DNA of 64,000 bases from Bryoerythrophyllum caledonicum (Eukaryota > Streptophyta > Bryopsida > Pottiales > Pottiaceae), in NCBI GenBank assembly GCA_963971425.1, contig OZ020524.1:3753773-3817772 (forward strand), in the 5' to 3' direction. The position numbers were made by a program, and so were the translations under genes. The notes below the pieces were generated by a model. That model did no database searches. It saw only the letters and a list, made by a program, of their open reading frames with translations, and had not been told where the DNA came from. Of the stretch, positions 1-12,543 are shown one piece after another. The stretch's first letter is position 1. Every line of letters begins with the position of its first letter.

Positions 1-117
1 ATAAAACAAGTTTTTGTGCTCTTAGTAAAAATCTTCATCAAAAGTAAAGACTTATAGCATTTATAAGTCATTTATTGTGCATGACACTAAACATAAAATT
101 TAGTGTAGTGATTGCAT
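1..117. mobile_element. Partial palindromic MITE cut by the window edge
   Basis: This is the reverse complement of one half of the MITE at 44,238-44,458. It ends with AAAATTTAGTGTA at 105-117. The other half would lie left of position 1. It belongs to the shared inverted-repeat arms, so it probably predates the duplication. Confidence 0.6.
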
Positions 118-1818
118 GGTCATTAAAGGGTTATTTTCAAAAAAATCCCTCCGTTGATCTGCATAGCATTTGCAATAACATACATGGATAGGAAAAAGAA
201 ACACGTGATAGATACATGATAAAGAAATTCATGTCAATGGAGTAGACAAAACATGAAAATTCTAGTCAAAGTCAACCGTCTCTAACAGATTTAATCAGCT
301 GTAAATACTCTCCTAGTGTCTAATAATTTCTTGACACAATGGCACCAAGCAAAATGGTATCGTTACTCATCCCTTGCACAAGTTATAATAAGCTAAGTTA
401 CGGACGCTACTAAGTTCTTAATCCTTTGTTAACTTATAACCTCTCCTAAGTTATAATCTTTGTTGACGTGTAACCTCTGCTAAGTTTTAACCCCAACCTA
501 ATTTTACCACACCCATCCACTGGCACCATTCTTAGCAATAACTCATATGACTGTAGTCACTTTCTTCAAGAAATTTTTCCTCTTTATCCATGTTCTTCAT
601 AATTTCAATAAACTCTGCCATGCTTACTGAACACATTGAGCAACAACAAAACATGTGAAATATGATTTTTTCTTTCTTTCTATATTAAAGTTATTTGAAA
701 AGTCACTCAAAGTTGTTATAAGGTACTCTCCTCCCTTTTTTTCTTCCCATTTTGAATGGTTGAAATATGCTCTTAACAGTTCTCAATTCATCTAAGAGGA
801 GTATAAAGAGAGAAAAACAACTAATAATCATGATATGTCATGTAATTTCTTTCTTCAATCTAAGTGCTACTTAAACTTGAGTTTAGAGACCAACTTTGAT
901 TGAGTTGAAGGATTCTTATTGAAACACCACCAAATTCTTGAACTAATCCATAAATTATTTAGAATAACAAAATAGAGATTAAAATGATAAAAAAGGGAGT
1001 CAGCTTATTGAAACTTTGAGTGATGGCATATTCTAGTTTCTTTAACAAGTAATCACTCATGTCTCACAAAACTTGCTGAGCACAACATTCAAATTAGATG
1101 ATACTCTCTTTGATGATACAATCTACTCATATACAAATTTCAATTTTTTTCTTACAAACTAGTTCCAAACTTTGATATAATGAAAGGAAAAGAAGTGGGT
1201 TTGTTGAGAAGCTTACTTTCTCCGTCGGTGTCCTTGTCAATTGCAAAAATACAATAAGAACATATTGTTTAAGAACATATTGTTTAAGAACATATTGTTT
1301 AAGAACATATTGTTCGTGAACAAAGCAAACATAGGTCAATATAGGTCGTGGATCATATACTCTACGAAGACTTAGCAACTTGCACACTTCTATAGAACTT
1401 TATATAAAGCGAGGTAAAATTTCCTATAATTTTGTCCCTCTTCTCATTTCCAATCATTAAAGTTAACCTTAAACAACTCTAAATATTTATATTTAGTTCA
1501 AGGACAAAAACACAGCTAAGATTCATCATACAACAAGACCTTTCCTTTTCACTCTCAAAGACCGCAAAAAGTACTTCTCAAAATCACCAATTATCTCTTC
1601 TTTACTTAATAAGGACTTTACATGAGAAACCACCAAACTCTTCCACACCTAATTAGAGCTACAATTAAGAGTAAAAGATACTAATGTTTTAAATCAAAAG
1701 ACAAGTATCTAAATGCAAGTTTGGGTGACTTTACCAATGACTTCAATAGATTATTGCTAAATGAAAAAGCTTACAATTCTCAACCATGGTGATGAGTTCT
1801 TCATCCGTGATATTCTCA

Positions 1819-1850
1819 TTAAATGCCACATTTAAGTAAATCTGGACTTT
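1819..1850 (+). repeat. Left TTAA target duplication and 28-bp terminal inverted repeat
   Basis: TTAA lies at 1,819-1,822. The element starts at 1,823 with ATGCCACA and continues with AAGTAAATCTGGACTTT to 1,850. It matches the reverse complement of the right end at 27 of 28 positions; the one difference is at base 7. Confidence 0.9.
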
Positions 1851-2456
1851 GAGATGAATCTTGGACTCTGGCACATTTCTATGAGTAAGTGGCTGGACCG
1901 GGAGATCCTCCAATGATACCGGTGCGACAGAATATTTGCATCAAGTAGTATGAAAGTTATGAAGTGATGTAGGGTCGAAGCAATAGATAAGCAAAAAATG
2001 CAACATATAGGGTTTAGGGAAATGCGACATTCAGATAAGCACAAAATGCGACATCATGGTGAGCACGAAATGCGACATTCAAGTAGGCACAAAGAATCTG
2101 TTGAGAATTATCTGTAATTGAAATTCAATGAGAAGCAATACCTCTCATGAGGGATGTGGTCAAAAAATAGTTTGTAGTAATACAAGTCACATCGAGGGAT
2201 CTCCTGACTGTTATATATTCTATTGAGAATTAACTGTAATTACAGTTCAATGAGAAGCAATGCCTCTGATGAGAGATGTGTTCAAAAAATCGTTTGAAGT
2301 AATCCCAGTCACATCGAGGGATCTCCCGACTGTTATACACTCAAGTAGATAGGAAGAAGAAGATGAAAATCAGTTGATGCTTTATTCATATTAATAACTC
2401 AATGACAAGTACTGATAAGAAAGATGGAGGGAGTACCTATTTAATCCACGAACCAT
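1851..2456. other. Left subterminal region of the TTAA element
   Basis: I see no gene here. A sequence of about 100 bp occurs twice in direct orientation (about 2,098-2,210 and 2,223-2,335), each containing AATGAGAAGCAAT and a block reading CACATCGAGGGATCTC. Three short repeats of an AAATGCGACAT word occur at about 1,995-2,075. Such subterminal repeats are common near transposon ends. Confidence 0.5.
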
Positions 2457-5245
2457 TTATAAAGTACGCAATACTCGCTCAAAGTGCCATGGTTCAAGTA
2501 GTCTTCGTCTAAACTTTCCATCCATCTCATGTGCACGAAGATATGCCTTCACCGAGCTAGAAGCTTGCAGGGGAAGAATGAACGGAAGCAAGGCCGTTCC
2601 AATGTTAGGTATAACGTTGCCGGCATTGGGAAGGGCCATTTCACCACGCCATGGCTTTGGAAAGTAGCAAGCAAAGTCTCCGTTGAAGACATGCCGCATT
2701 GGCTGGTCATCAACCATCAGTACTCTGTCAGGGAGACAAGAAGTCCTAGTTTTCCGATCAATTGATAGTCTCCGGAGGACCTTGTCGCAGAAAGGATAAA
2801 GATGTGGCCTTGAGCACTTGTTCCGGCCATAGACGAAAAGGAGTCGAGTCCTTATATCTTCGGGAAGGATAACATTAAGAACCTTCTTCAGGCGTGACGG
2901 AATCATAGAAGACCAAATACCGACATGAAAGGACTTCAGAAGGATTCTGAAGAACTCTAGGAGACCAGGACGAACTACAATATTATCTCGATTGAAGCGT
3001 CGTGGGGTGCAGTAATCGTATTTCTCGAAACAAAGGACTCCATTCAGGGACAATACAATAACTTTCTTCTGGTTGTGTAAAAGCTATGAACATGACAAAA
3101 GATCGGGAGGTTATAAATAACATTGACAGATCCTTCGATCATCCAGAAAAACAACGAGCGACGAATAAGGACACGTGAATGTGATAATGAAAGGGGAAAA
3201 ATTACGAAATATAACAACGGAGATAAACATGGTGGTCTTTTTTTAAATGAACGGAACATCCTTAAAGGCAAAAATATCCTTAAAAAATATAAACAATATT
3301 TACAATATTTACAATATTTAAAAAATATAGACAATATTTACGTCATCGATGAGACAGAAGTGTCATTGAAATTCTGGGATCGAGGGATCCCACTTCCGAG
3401 AACACCCTGTTATAATATTCCTAGAAAGCTCAGTCGTCCTCAACGTACGATCATCATGACATTCAGGGAGGGGATTGTTCTGAACAAACTCTGCTACATG
3501 GATGCGTGACGAAAACATTTTCGTCAGCCAAGGCTTCAGGCGCGTAGCGAGAAACTTGTCCTTCAAATCACCAGTCCAAGGGCGAGGATGTATAGCATTG
3601 AACTCGCGATTGAGGAGGTTCTTCTCCAGACTGTCGTCTATGAGCAAAGCGAGATCAATGTCCACGTGATCATGAAGCCGAGCGAGTTCCCTGAGGTCCT
3701 TCAGCATGTATCGTTTGGATGGATTCTCCTTTCTAGGAAAGGTTGACATTGTAGTATCAGCTTGGGACAGAACTAAAAGGTTAGTTGGCTTCAGGAGAGA
3801 GTTGCTCAGGGCATCTACTAACATGCTATCGACATTTGTCTTCATCGCACAGCTCCATATCACAATATTAGTGATTTTGTGCAACCACTTCAGAAAGAGA
3901 CGACAGTCGGGTCTAGGAATACTACTGCGCGGCAGAGAAGTCCTATGAATCAAAAATCCATTCAAGTCGAGGACAATAGTGTATCTCGGATGCCTTACCT
4001 TCGAATCGCCGGGGGATGCAAGCCGAGTACCTCCTCGTAATACTCCTGCAGTTAAGCGAACATGTAAGCATGAGTGAGGCGCATGGCGATCGGAGGATCC
4101 TTCGAGCAAGTCATATACAAACCAGGAACTGAAGACAGTGAAGTAGAAGAATGGACATGAAACTCACCTTCTGTAGAGGATGTCGAACCAATAGGAGGAG
4201 CGGATGATTCACCCATTCCACCAACATTAGCTATAGACGACCTTGGAATAATTCTAGGAGGGCTGAAGGCTAGAAGATCTTCGCTAGCATCTTCGAATAC
4301 GCCATGATGAACCTCTTCCTCGTCTGCATGGACAGCCGTAGAAGCTGTTTCTGTTTGGTGAAGACCTTGAGAAACTAGAATTGGCAACATGTCAACCAGA
4401 TTTGCCAAAGTCGCTGCGGCCAGTGACTCTGCTATGTTTTGCGGAGGGTCAGAAACAGATTCCACTGCGTGGCTGGAAGAAGGCTGAGATTCAAGTGCAT
4501 CCAACTCCATTGCTACAAGGCCGGATGTCGAAGGCTCAACATTGCCAGGTGGAACTAGATTACGTACAATCTTGCAAATAACTCTAGTTCGAGAACCCCG
4601 CTTGTTGCCAAAATAAATTACTGTTGGCTTGGGCGAGCACCAAGGCCTCTCAGCCCACTACGCTTCGTCTTGTTCCAACTTCTCCTCGTCAATTTTCCTT
4701 CACTCATCAGCTTCATTTCTTCTTCTTACATCCTCCTCCAGGTCATCCACCTCTAGCTCAATCCGGGTTGGCAACGGGGAGCACCAAGGCCTCTCAGCCC
4801 ACTCCGCTTCCTTCTGTTCCAACTGCTCCTCCTCAATCTGTCTCCGCTCATCAGCTTCTGCTCTTCTTCTTACATCATCCTCAAGGACATCCACCTCCGG
4901 CTCATCCTCCTCCCTCCGTACCTTCTCCTTGTCCTCTTCTTCAACCTCCTTAGGCCCTTTGCCTTCATGGTGGACCTGCAGGATATCTCTCCTTGGAGAG
5001 ACGTGGACAATGCTGGGATATTGTGCCGAAGCTGTAGCGGAGAACCCAGATTGGAGGGATCCAGGGGTATGGTATTCGGAACCAGGAAGCTGCGTCCATG
5101 AGTAACGATCAGTAAGTTCGTCGTCCCAGTCGGGATTTACAAACTCCAATCCGTCATTAAACATTAAAGTTGGGCGATAGTGGGGATCTAGTCGAAACAA
5201 CTCTGGATCGGGCAAAACATACGGCCTATTTACCGCAATGGCAAC
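2457..5245 (-). pseudogene. FCP1/NIF-phosphatase-like gene with two domains, broken
   Basis: I read three exons on the minus strand: 5,245-4,123, 4,045 to about 3,400, and 3,068-2,457. The first encodes an acidic, coiled-coil-prone region in which a unit of about 48 residues containing EAEWAERPWCSP is duplicated. TGA at 4,700-4,702 and TAG at 4,658-4,660 fall in the second copy. The second exon has an FCP1-like core: IVLDLNGFLIHR, then a VIWSCAMK segment and LLIDDS. The third repeats the fold with IVLSLNGVLC, GIWSSM and VLMVDD. FCP1/NIF phosphatases use DxDx(T/V). Here the motif reads DLNGF and SLNGV, so the second Asp is missing in both and the first in one; catalysis is doubtful. Introns at 4,046-4,122 and 3,069-3,400 hold copies of the GGATCC-centred palindrome. 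It may be the 3' part of the unit starting near 9.35 kb. Function is unknown. Confidence 0.6.
3285..3325. repeat. Short AT-rich tandem repeat
   Basis: Three to four head-to-tail copies of a roughly 10-bp ACAATATTTA word lie in the non-coding stretch between the two FCP1-like exons. Confidence 0.6.
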
Positions 5246-5668
5246 CTGATTAAAACATGCATCGTAGGTGAGACACACGGAGATCGAGGGATCCTTCGAT
5301 GATACTGTCTAACTGAGGACCAAGTCACGACTCACTGACGGACTAAATATATCAAGAAAGAAGACCCCAATGAAAGAGATCGACGGATCCTTCGATCCAA
5401 TTAACCGATTTGAGAAGTAGTGATGTGCGAACCATTATCGAAGGATCCGAAGGGGATGCACGCATGCGGCGATCATCTGCACCTTGAAATGCCTGCAGAA
5501 GGAGGGATATCGGAAATGAAAACATAGAATACCAAGAAATAGACATGAAGAGATTACCGTCCATTAAAAAAATTATCTATAACATCCAGAAAATTGTTTT
5601 ATGTCTGGTTCAGTCAAAGTTAGGAGGTAGTCGTTGTATCATACAGTGTTAGTGGTTTGCACACTTGG
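5246..5668. other. Intron-like gap with three palindrome copies and a possible micro-exon
   Basis: The stretch lies between two long exons of the leftward unit. It holds palindrome copies near 5,283, 5,378 and 5,440. On the minus strand an acceptor CTTCTGCAG near 5,495 is followed by a short frame beginning AFQGADDRRM, which may be a small exon ended by a donor near 5,463. Its phase with the neighbouring exons is not settled. Confidence 0.4.
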
Positions 5669-8600
5669 GATAGCATCACTTGCTCCTTCGTTGTTGACCC
5701 GGCGAGTCTTTCCACGGCGCGTCAGAAGCGGTTGTTCATCTTCATCCTCCACATCTTCTCCCCCCTCTCGCGGAATCTGAGTGTTTTCCACCTCGTCCTG
5801 GCCTCCATGTCCTCGGCCCCCATGATCCTAGCCCCCATGTTCTTCTGACGACCCGACAGAGTCCCTGTCCGAGCCATATTCATCAATCTTCTTTTCCTCG
5901 CGCTCCTCCCCGCCATGCTCCTCCTCGGACTCTGATGGCACATACGACTCGTTCGGCCCCGAGTCAGAGCGTCTTTGGCGGCCTTCATCTTCGTCGGATT
6001 CGTCATCACCGGCCGTCCCTGCATTTGGGGCATCAAAGTCAAGAGTCCTCTTACTTCTCGCCTCTTGCTGCCGAGTTGTCATTCTCACGGGTCTCTCCTT
6101 CTTCTTCGTCGGAGTTTTCTTCTTCTTCGAAGCCGGTGAAGATGGTGGGGGAACAACAAGGTTAAGAACCAATCGAGAGTCCCATATTTCAAGAGCTCTA
6201 CGCACGGCATCTCTCTCATCCTCCAGGGAATGGACGATCTCGATGACCTGTGCGCCTTTCGTCTACGACGCGAAAAACGAGACCACGAATGAGATACGAG
6301 CGTGCAAGGAACATGTGAATCAAAAAATTGCTATGAAACATAAGGGGAAGGAGATGAGATTGAAGGATCTTCCGATGATATTACCAGGCCAACCCAAGTG
6401 ACAGAAGCCCCTCCATCGACGTTGACAATGATAGTGTCGGCCCGCCCAAGTGTGCCAATTAGTTGGTTAACCGCATGAATATTAAAATTGGCCCTGTCCT
6501 TCTGTGCCCACTGTGTAGGAGCATCCTTAAAATCCGATGCAGATATCATATGCTGGTACGGCATGTCATTTCCAAAAAATGACCGGAAGTTGATTTCCGC
6601 ATTGGTATCAGGAGTCTGACCGTAGAGAAAGTTGAAGAACAAGCCTAAGGTGGGCTCAGGAGTTGGAGGCGTTATAAATCCCTCTGATCCTGACGTGATA
6701 TACATTGTAGAGGTTAAAATCCAAATCGGTGTTTGCAAGATCGGCTTGCCCCTCCCCGATAGCACATTTGCCAACTCCACTATTCCATCCCGGTCAGTAA
6801 TAAACACCCCAGGATTCTGAGCCCTCCTGAACCTCTGTGAATCTTTCCACTCCATAGCACCCAGAGTTTGGTTCACTTGATCTATGATACTCCATCGAAC
6901 TCCTTGTGTCTCACGATTGACGAAGCAGTAAACAAACACAACCGTCACATCCGGTTTAATCCACTTGAGGACGGAATCCTTTCTAAGGATCTTCTCAACA
7001 TCCCCTGATTTTCTCACCATCTGCTTTACTTTGTATTGGCTTACGAACGTGGGCCCAGAAGACGGCTCGACGACCACGTCCACTGAAGCAGCGGCGCTAA
7101 GTGTCCGCTGCTGATCAAATATGGCCTTCAACAACGGGGCGATGTCCTCCGACTTGCTAGAGGGGTTCAAGTTAGCCCCCCGCTTCTTGAAGAACTGACA
7201 TCCGCCATCGTCCTTCAGGAGTCTGTCATGCCACGTTTGGAGTATCTTGTCGGATACCTTCAGCTCACTGGCGAGCTCAATGTACTCCTCCTCCGAATAT
7301 AACTCCTTGACTGTCTTTGCTGGCAGGGGCTACTTTCTGAAGTAGTGCATCATCTCATTCTTCAGAAGCCGGAACTTCTTCTCGACGAGACACTGGTCGC
7401 GGAGTCCGGGAAGAATGGCTGGCTTCTTGAGTAATTTTGTTGATTTGATCAAAATCGCCTTCGCAATCACCATCCTAGCCATTTTCTCAATCTCGCTATC
7501 CCACATCGAGTACAGTGGTTGCAAATCGTTTTGCTTCAGAGCTCGAGAGGCAAATCGCTTTGCAGCCAGCCTCTTCTTCTTTGCCAAACTTCCCGCATCG
7601 TCCTCCTCGTCGTCATCGTCCTCGTCAGCGCCTGGAAAACTTGAAAACTTCCCGAACGAGTTGGGAAGCAGTCCTTCAATCCAGCTATCCTGGATACTCT
7701 TCCACATCCCAAAGAGTTGGTCGGACACGTACAGAAGAGGAAGTCTAGGCTGACCACCGTGTTGTTCCACTTCGAGCTTGTTATCTGCTCCAACGAATAT
7801 CGCGCCAAGTTTCTCCACCCACGTCTGCACAGAAACAAAGCGTCAGAATCCAAAACAAAGAACTGGAATCGAAAGATCCTTCGATCAAGAGTGGCCCAAC
7901 ATCACAGCCATAAAGAGAAATGAGACGACTTACCCTGAACTGAACGGTGTTTGGTGCGCCACGAATAGAGGGCTTGGGCCTTCCAGCATCAATCCAGCTC
8001 TTCCTTGCAGTTTCAAGTTGTCTGAGATAATTACCTTCGCTTCGATTCCCAGCGAGGTCCTGGTTCAGAACTCTCGAGTAGTAAATGAGGGTCGAAAGTT
8101 TCTCGGGTGTTGTCCACACAATTGTGACGCAAAAGCTACTAGCATCCCTTGCGTCTCCAGGATTGAGAGTTCCTTCTTCAATGAGAAAATTGTGTGCCGC
8201 TACACAATGTTGGCCACCAATTATATAGAAATGCGTCTCCTCATTGATGTCCTCCTTCATGGGTTCCTCCAAAAAATAATCCGCCACCGCCAAATCAGAG
8301 TCGTTGGGCCGCGGAGGTCCCTGTAGTGGCATCACTTAAACATGCTGCAATGATGCCTGGAAGGAAGGCATCATCCTCTTCTGGTCAACGAGTTGAATAA
8401 CTCGATGCGGATCGAGTGGACTATACACCACCACACCGTCCGGTGCTCTGTGAAGGTGAGATATATCCACTACCATGTCGGAACCAACATCGTCAACCTT
8501 GTATGGACGCCGGCCAAATATATGGAGGACCCCAAATTCCCTCTCGTACAGCTCCTTAACTTGTTGAAGGTCCTTCGGAGAGTACTTAGCCACCGTTGTG

Positions 8601-9347
8601 TGTGACAACTGCACAGCTTTTGCTAATGTCATCCCGTCTTTCTTCAGATCTGACTTCTTCCGCTGCGGCCTCTTCTTACAGGGTTCCCCTTGCGCTGCAG
8701 TACTAGTCAATGATGGCCTCTTCCGACTCTTTGGGGGTGTGGGAGGAGTAGTCTTCTTTCCGCTCTTGTTGGCCGACTTGCACTGGGCCCGCAGCTCGGC
8801 CCACCTAGTCTGAATTGATCGATCATCGGGTCCCTACGCCGATTAGGAATCCGAAATCCTTCACCGTTGTGCAACACTTAGGGCTCAATGTAGTGGTATT
8901 CATCACAAGGCCATACACCCTCGAACATCCGGAACTCGTCACGAACTCGCTAATGACAAGGAGGTACAGGTTGATGAAGTCGGATTTCACCAGGTTCAGC
9001 ACCTCAAGGTTCTTTGTCGTAAACGATATGGGATCTCCGGCTGGCAATTCTTGGTTGTTTATAAGGATAACAGGCGCAATCGAACTCTCTCCTTCGCGGT
9101 ATCTCGCTCCCATGCCAATCCCCATTCGTAGACATTATCCGCCATGAAAAACACCGCTAGGTCTTCAGGCCCATCATACTTCGTCTTCTTGAGTCCACAA
9201 CTGACCGCCATGTATAGCTTCACAGGGCACCAGTCCGGGTTTACGGAATCCGACGGGATCAAGTTAGCCCTGCGCATTCGGAGAACCACATAGATATGAT
9301 TAAGATCCGTATAATCATCAGTGAAAATACCAGGACACCATGAGATC
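5639..9347 (-). pseudogene. Large multi-exon gene of unknown function in the TTAA element
   Basis: Four minus-strand exons join with matching phase 0: about 9,347-8,838, 8,814-7,934, 7,824-6,385 and 6,247 to about 5,650. Junctions show GTAAGT at 7,933, CAG at 7,825-7,827, GTAATA at 6,384 and CAG at 6,248-6,250. The frame is open over roughly 1,100 codons except for TAA 8,336-8,338, TAG 7,330-7,332, TAG 5,828-5,830 and one frameshift near 9,120 in a run of four Gs. Visible content: a basic stretch of the KKRPQRKK type, an acidic run EDDDDEEDD, a middle part with no motif I know, and a charged Ser/Glu-rich tail with KKKKTPTKKKERP, which could be a nuclear signal. I do not recognise the family. 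Introns 7,825-7,933 and 6,248-6,384 hold the palindrome. It probably continues into the FCP1-like exons downstream. Confidence 0.6.
8815..8837 (-). other. Abnormally short intron-like gap
   Basis: Between two phase-compatible exons the minus strand reads from a GTAGGG donor to an ATTCAG acceptor over about 23-28 nt, with remnants of the palindrome (CGATGATCGATCA) inside. This is below normal plant intron size. It may be a collapsed intron or a deletion scar. Confidence 0.4.
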
Positions 9348-9585
9348 GTTCAACGAGACTGCCTAGCGGGATCGATGGATCTCTCGATCAGTCCAAAAAA
9401 TCTACTTTATTACTCACCATCCACCATTGAAAACTGGATAGATAAATTGACCCGTGGGTCTGCAACGATCGAGGGATCCACCGATCCAAAAATGCCTATC
9501 ATGGATAATGATGAATGGGGCAAGAGGACTCATATGCGAGAGATCGATGGATCAATCGATCTCATGACATAGTATATGACAAACC

Positions 9586-9796
9586 CGGGGTATCGGAGGA
9601 TCCATCGATCCCAGATGATCGGAGAGACCATCATCCTAGAAGATTGGAGGATCCATCGATCTTAGAAGATCGATGAGTCCATCAGTTCCAAATGATCGGT
9701 GGATCCGTTGATCTCAGAGGATCATGTGGTCCAGCAATCCATATAATCGGAGGATCCATCGATCCTTTTAGATCGAAGGATCCGTCGATTACAGTG
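9586..9796. repeat. Cluster of about seven GGATCC palindromes
   Basis: Degenerate copies of GATCGGAGGATCCATCGATC follow each other at roughly 30-bp spacing, just upstream of the leftward unit. The position between the gene and its likely promoter suggests a protein-binding array or an expanded repeat. No protein frame is visible. Confidence 0.8.
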
Positions 9797-10730
9797 GATG
9801 ACCCTATGCAGGGGTCGTCCGTACAGTGTAACGTATTTCTAATTCTACCCTAACATGTACATTTATACCGGCGTGCTGGAATGCAATCCAATGAAATGAA
9901 ATTGCAGCACTCCACATTGCATACTGATACTTTTGTAGATAATTCTTAAAAACTATGCATGCTAGATCCTATTTCATCTTGATGGAGAGGTTATGGATAC
10001 TTACAAATTCAGCCATTCTGGCCGCTCAATCAGTCCTGGGACCACGCCCGCCATTCTTCTATCTACAAAGCACTGCGCGCAAGAAAAATAAGATCAGAAC
10101 CACTGTTACAAGAACCCAATTTGACATACTAATGCAACAACTAATTCAAATTGAGATAAACAAAAAACAATTGTCATAGTTCCGACCGATGTGTGCATTT
10201 CTAAGTGTTGCAAATCTATATGCATTACCTAAACTTGTGAGCTGTTGAAGCAAAACTGGATGGTGCAAACCTAGGAGAAAATAAGAAACTAGTTAACAGT
10301 CTTACCTCTCAAAGGAATTCAATCGCTGCACCCTTTCGTAACGATGCGGTTGCTGATGTCGCATCCACAGAAATCGCACGCAGCTGGAGGCTAAACCAAA
10401 AACCATCCAGTTTTGCTTCTACAGACCCTGCCCTCATGAAGAAACTCAGACTTGCAAAAGCGCCACAGAATTACACTCACACTTGCAAACCGCGACAAAT
10501 TTACACTCAGAAATCGAATATGGAATCGCCCACAGTAAACTGAGCCTAATCTGAAGCTACGAGTTTGGAGAACATGGAAACCTACAGCAAAAACGGGAGA
10601 GAGAGACGAGAGAGAGAGAGAGGAGAGAGACGAGAGAGACAAAGTGAGAGTGAGGGAGAGAAAGTGGGAAACTGGAAGGATGCCGTGACACACGCGGCCA
10701 AAAATTATTACTACTCATGATAACTCGTAC
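9797..10730 (-). promoter_or_regulatory. Possible 5' region and leader exons of the leftward unit
   Basis: Read on the minus strand, a pyrimidine-rich CT tract (10,594-10,660), typical of plant leaders, is followed by a segment ending at a GTAAGA donor near 10,305. A short exon then starts after a GCGCGCAG acceptor near 10,072, contains an ATG with the frame MAGVVPGLIERPEWLN, and ends at GTAAGT near 10,003. This looks like promoter, untranslated leader and first exon of a plant-type gene reading into the unit below 9.35 kb. The connection is inferred from order and strand only. Confidence 0.35.
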
Positions 10731-10911
10731 TTAGATGTCGCCCTCGTACCGCTGAGTAGCTCGACCGCTTAGTGACAGTTAGCAGTAATCATAATGCTTT
10801 CCTCATCATGATTGCAACTGAGACTATAGTTTTCCTTTTCAATAACTAATTTTTTCTGTTAAGAATATAATTCTTCTTTTTGATTGAAGTTTAATTACAT
10901 CCAAGATTACA

Positions 10912-12543
10912 ATTTTCAATACTATCAAGTAAAAAAAAATGCCTTTCGTATTGTGAAAAATAAACTTTAAATACTATCAAGTAAAAAAAAATGCCTTTCG
11001 TATAGTAAAAAATAAATTCAATACTACCAAGTAAGAAAAAAGATTCAATACCATCAAGTAAATAGAAAGATTCAATACTATCAAATAAAACAAAAGATTC
11101 AATACTATCAAGTATAAACAAAGATTCAATACTATCAAGTATAAAAAAAATTCAATACTATGAAGTTAAAAAAAAATTGTATAGTAAAAAAAAAATTACA
11201 ATTCAATACTATCAAGTAAATAAAATGCCTTTCGTATTGTAAAAAAAAATTCAATACTATCAAGTAAGAAAATAGATTCAATACTATCAAGAACAAAAAA
11301 TGATTCAATACTATCAAGTGAAAAAAAAGATTCAATACTATCAAGTAAGAAAAAAGATTCAATACTATCAAGTAAATACAAAGATTCAATACAATCAAGT
11401 AAAACAAAAGATTCAATACTATCAAGTATAAACAAAGATTCAATACTATCAAGTAAAAAAAATGCCTTTCGTACAGTAAAAAAAATAATCAATACTACCA
11501 AGTAAGAAAATTCAATACTACCAAGTAAGAAAAGAGATTCAATACTATGAAGTTAAAAAAAATTTGTATAGTAAAAAAAAAAATTTACAATTCAATACTA
11601 TCAAGTAAATAAAATGCCTTTTGTATTGTAAAAAAAAAATTCAATACTACCAAGTAAGAAAAAAGATTCAATACTATCAAGTGAAAAAAAAAGATTCAAT
11701 ACTATGAAGTTAAAAAAAATGCCTTTTGTATTGTAAAAAAAAATTCAATACTATCAAGTAAGAAAAAAAATTCAATACTATCCAATAAATACAAAGATTC
11801 AATACTATCAAGTAAATAGAAAGATTCAATACTATCAAGTAAAACAAAAGATTCAATACTATCAAGTATAAACAAAGATTCAATACTATCAAGTATAAAA
11901 AAAATTCAATACTATCAAGTATAAACAAAGATTCAATACTATCAAGTATAAAAAAAATTCAATACTATGAAGTTAAAAAAAATTGTACAGTAAAAAATTA
12001 TTTACAATTCAATACTATCAAGTAAATAAAATGCCTTTCGTATTGTAAAAAAAAAACTCAATACTATCAAGTAAGAAAATAGATTCAATACTATCAAGAA
12101 CAAAAAATGATTCAATACTACTAAGTAAGAAAATAGATTCAATACTATCAAGAACAAAAAATGATTCAATACTACTAAGTAAGAAAATAGATTCAATACT
12201 ATCAAGTGAAAAAAAAGATTCAATACTATCAAGTAAATAGAAAGATTCAATACTATCAAGTAAAACAAAAGATTCAATACTATCAAGTAAGAAAAAAGAT
12301 TCAATACTATCAAGTAAAAAAAAAGATTCAATACTATCAAGAAAATACAAAGATTCAATACTATCAAGTAAATACAAAGATTCAATACTATCAAGTAAGA
12401 AAAAAGATTCAATACTATCAAGTAAATACAAAGATTCAATACTATCAAGTAAATACAAAGATTCAATACTATCAAGTAAAACAAAAGATTCAATACTATC
12501 AAGTATAAACAAAGATTCAATACTATCAAGTAAAAACAAATGC
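10912..12543. repeat. 27-bp minisatellite with an interspersed TGCCTTTCGTATTGT block
   Basis: Some fifty to sixty head-to-tail copies of a 27-bp unit, GATTCAATACTATCAAGTAA plus a variable AT-rich tail, fill this region. Blocks of TGCCTTTCGTATTGT interrupt it at about 10,941, 10,993, 11,227, 11,464, 11,615, 11,721, 12,032 and 12,541, giving a higher-order arrangement. Because 27 is divisible by three, long frames without stops appear on both strands; they are by-products. It lies in the core of the TTAA element. Confidence 0.93.

Noticed and set aside
2529-2765. Plus-strand frame opposite the FCP1-like exon
   Set aside because: It is antisense to a well-supported exon with domain motifs and has no features of its own.
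4624-5105. Ser/Pro-rich plus-strand frames
   Set aside because: They are antisense to the acidic repeat-containing exon; the composition is its complement.
10891-12539. Long frames on both strands with repeating LDSIESF, LIVLNL or KIQYYQV units
   Set aside because: They come from the 27-bp minisatellite, whose length is a multiple of three. There is no start context, no splice signal and no non-repeat coding sequence.
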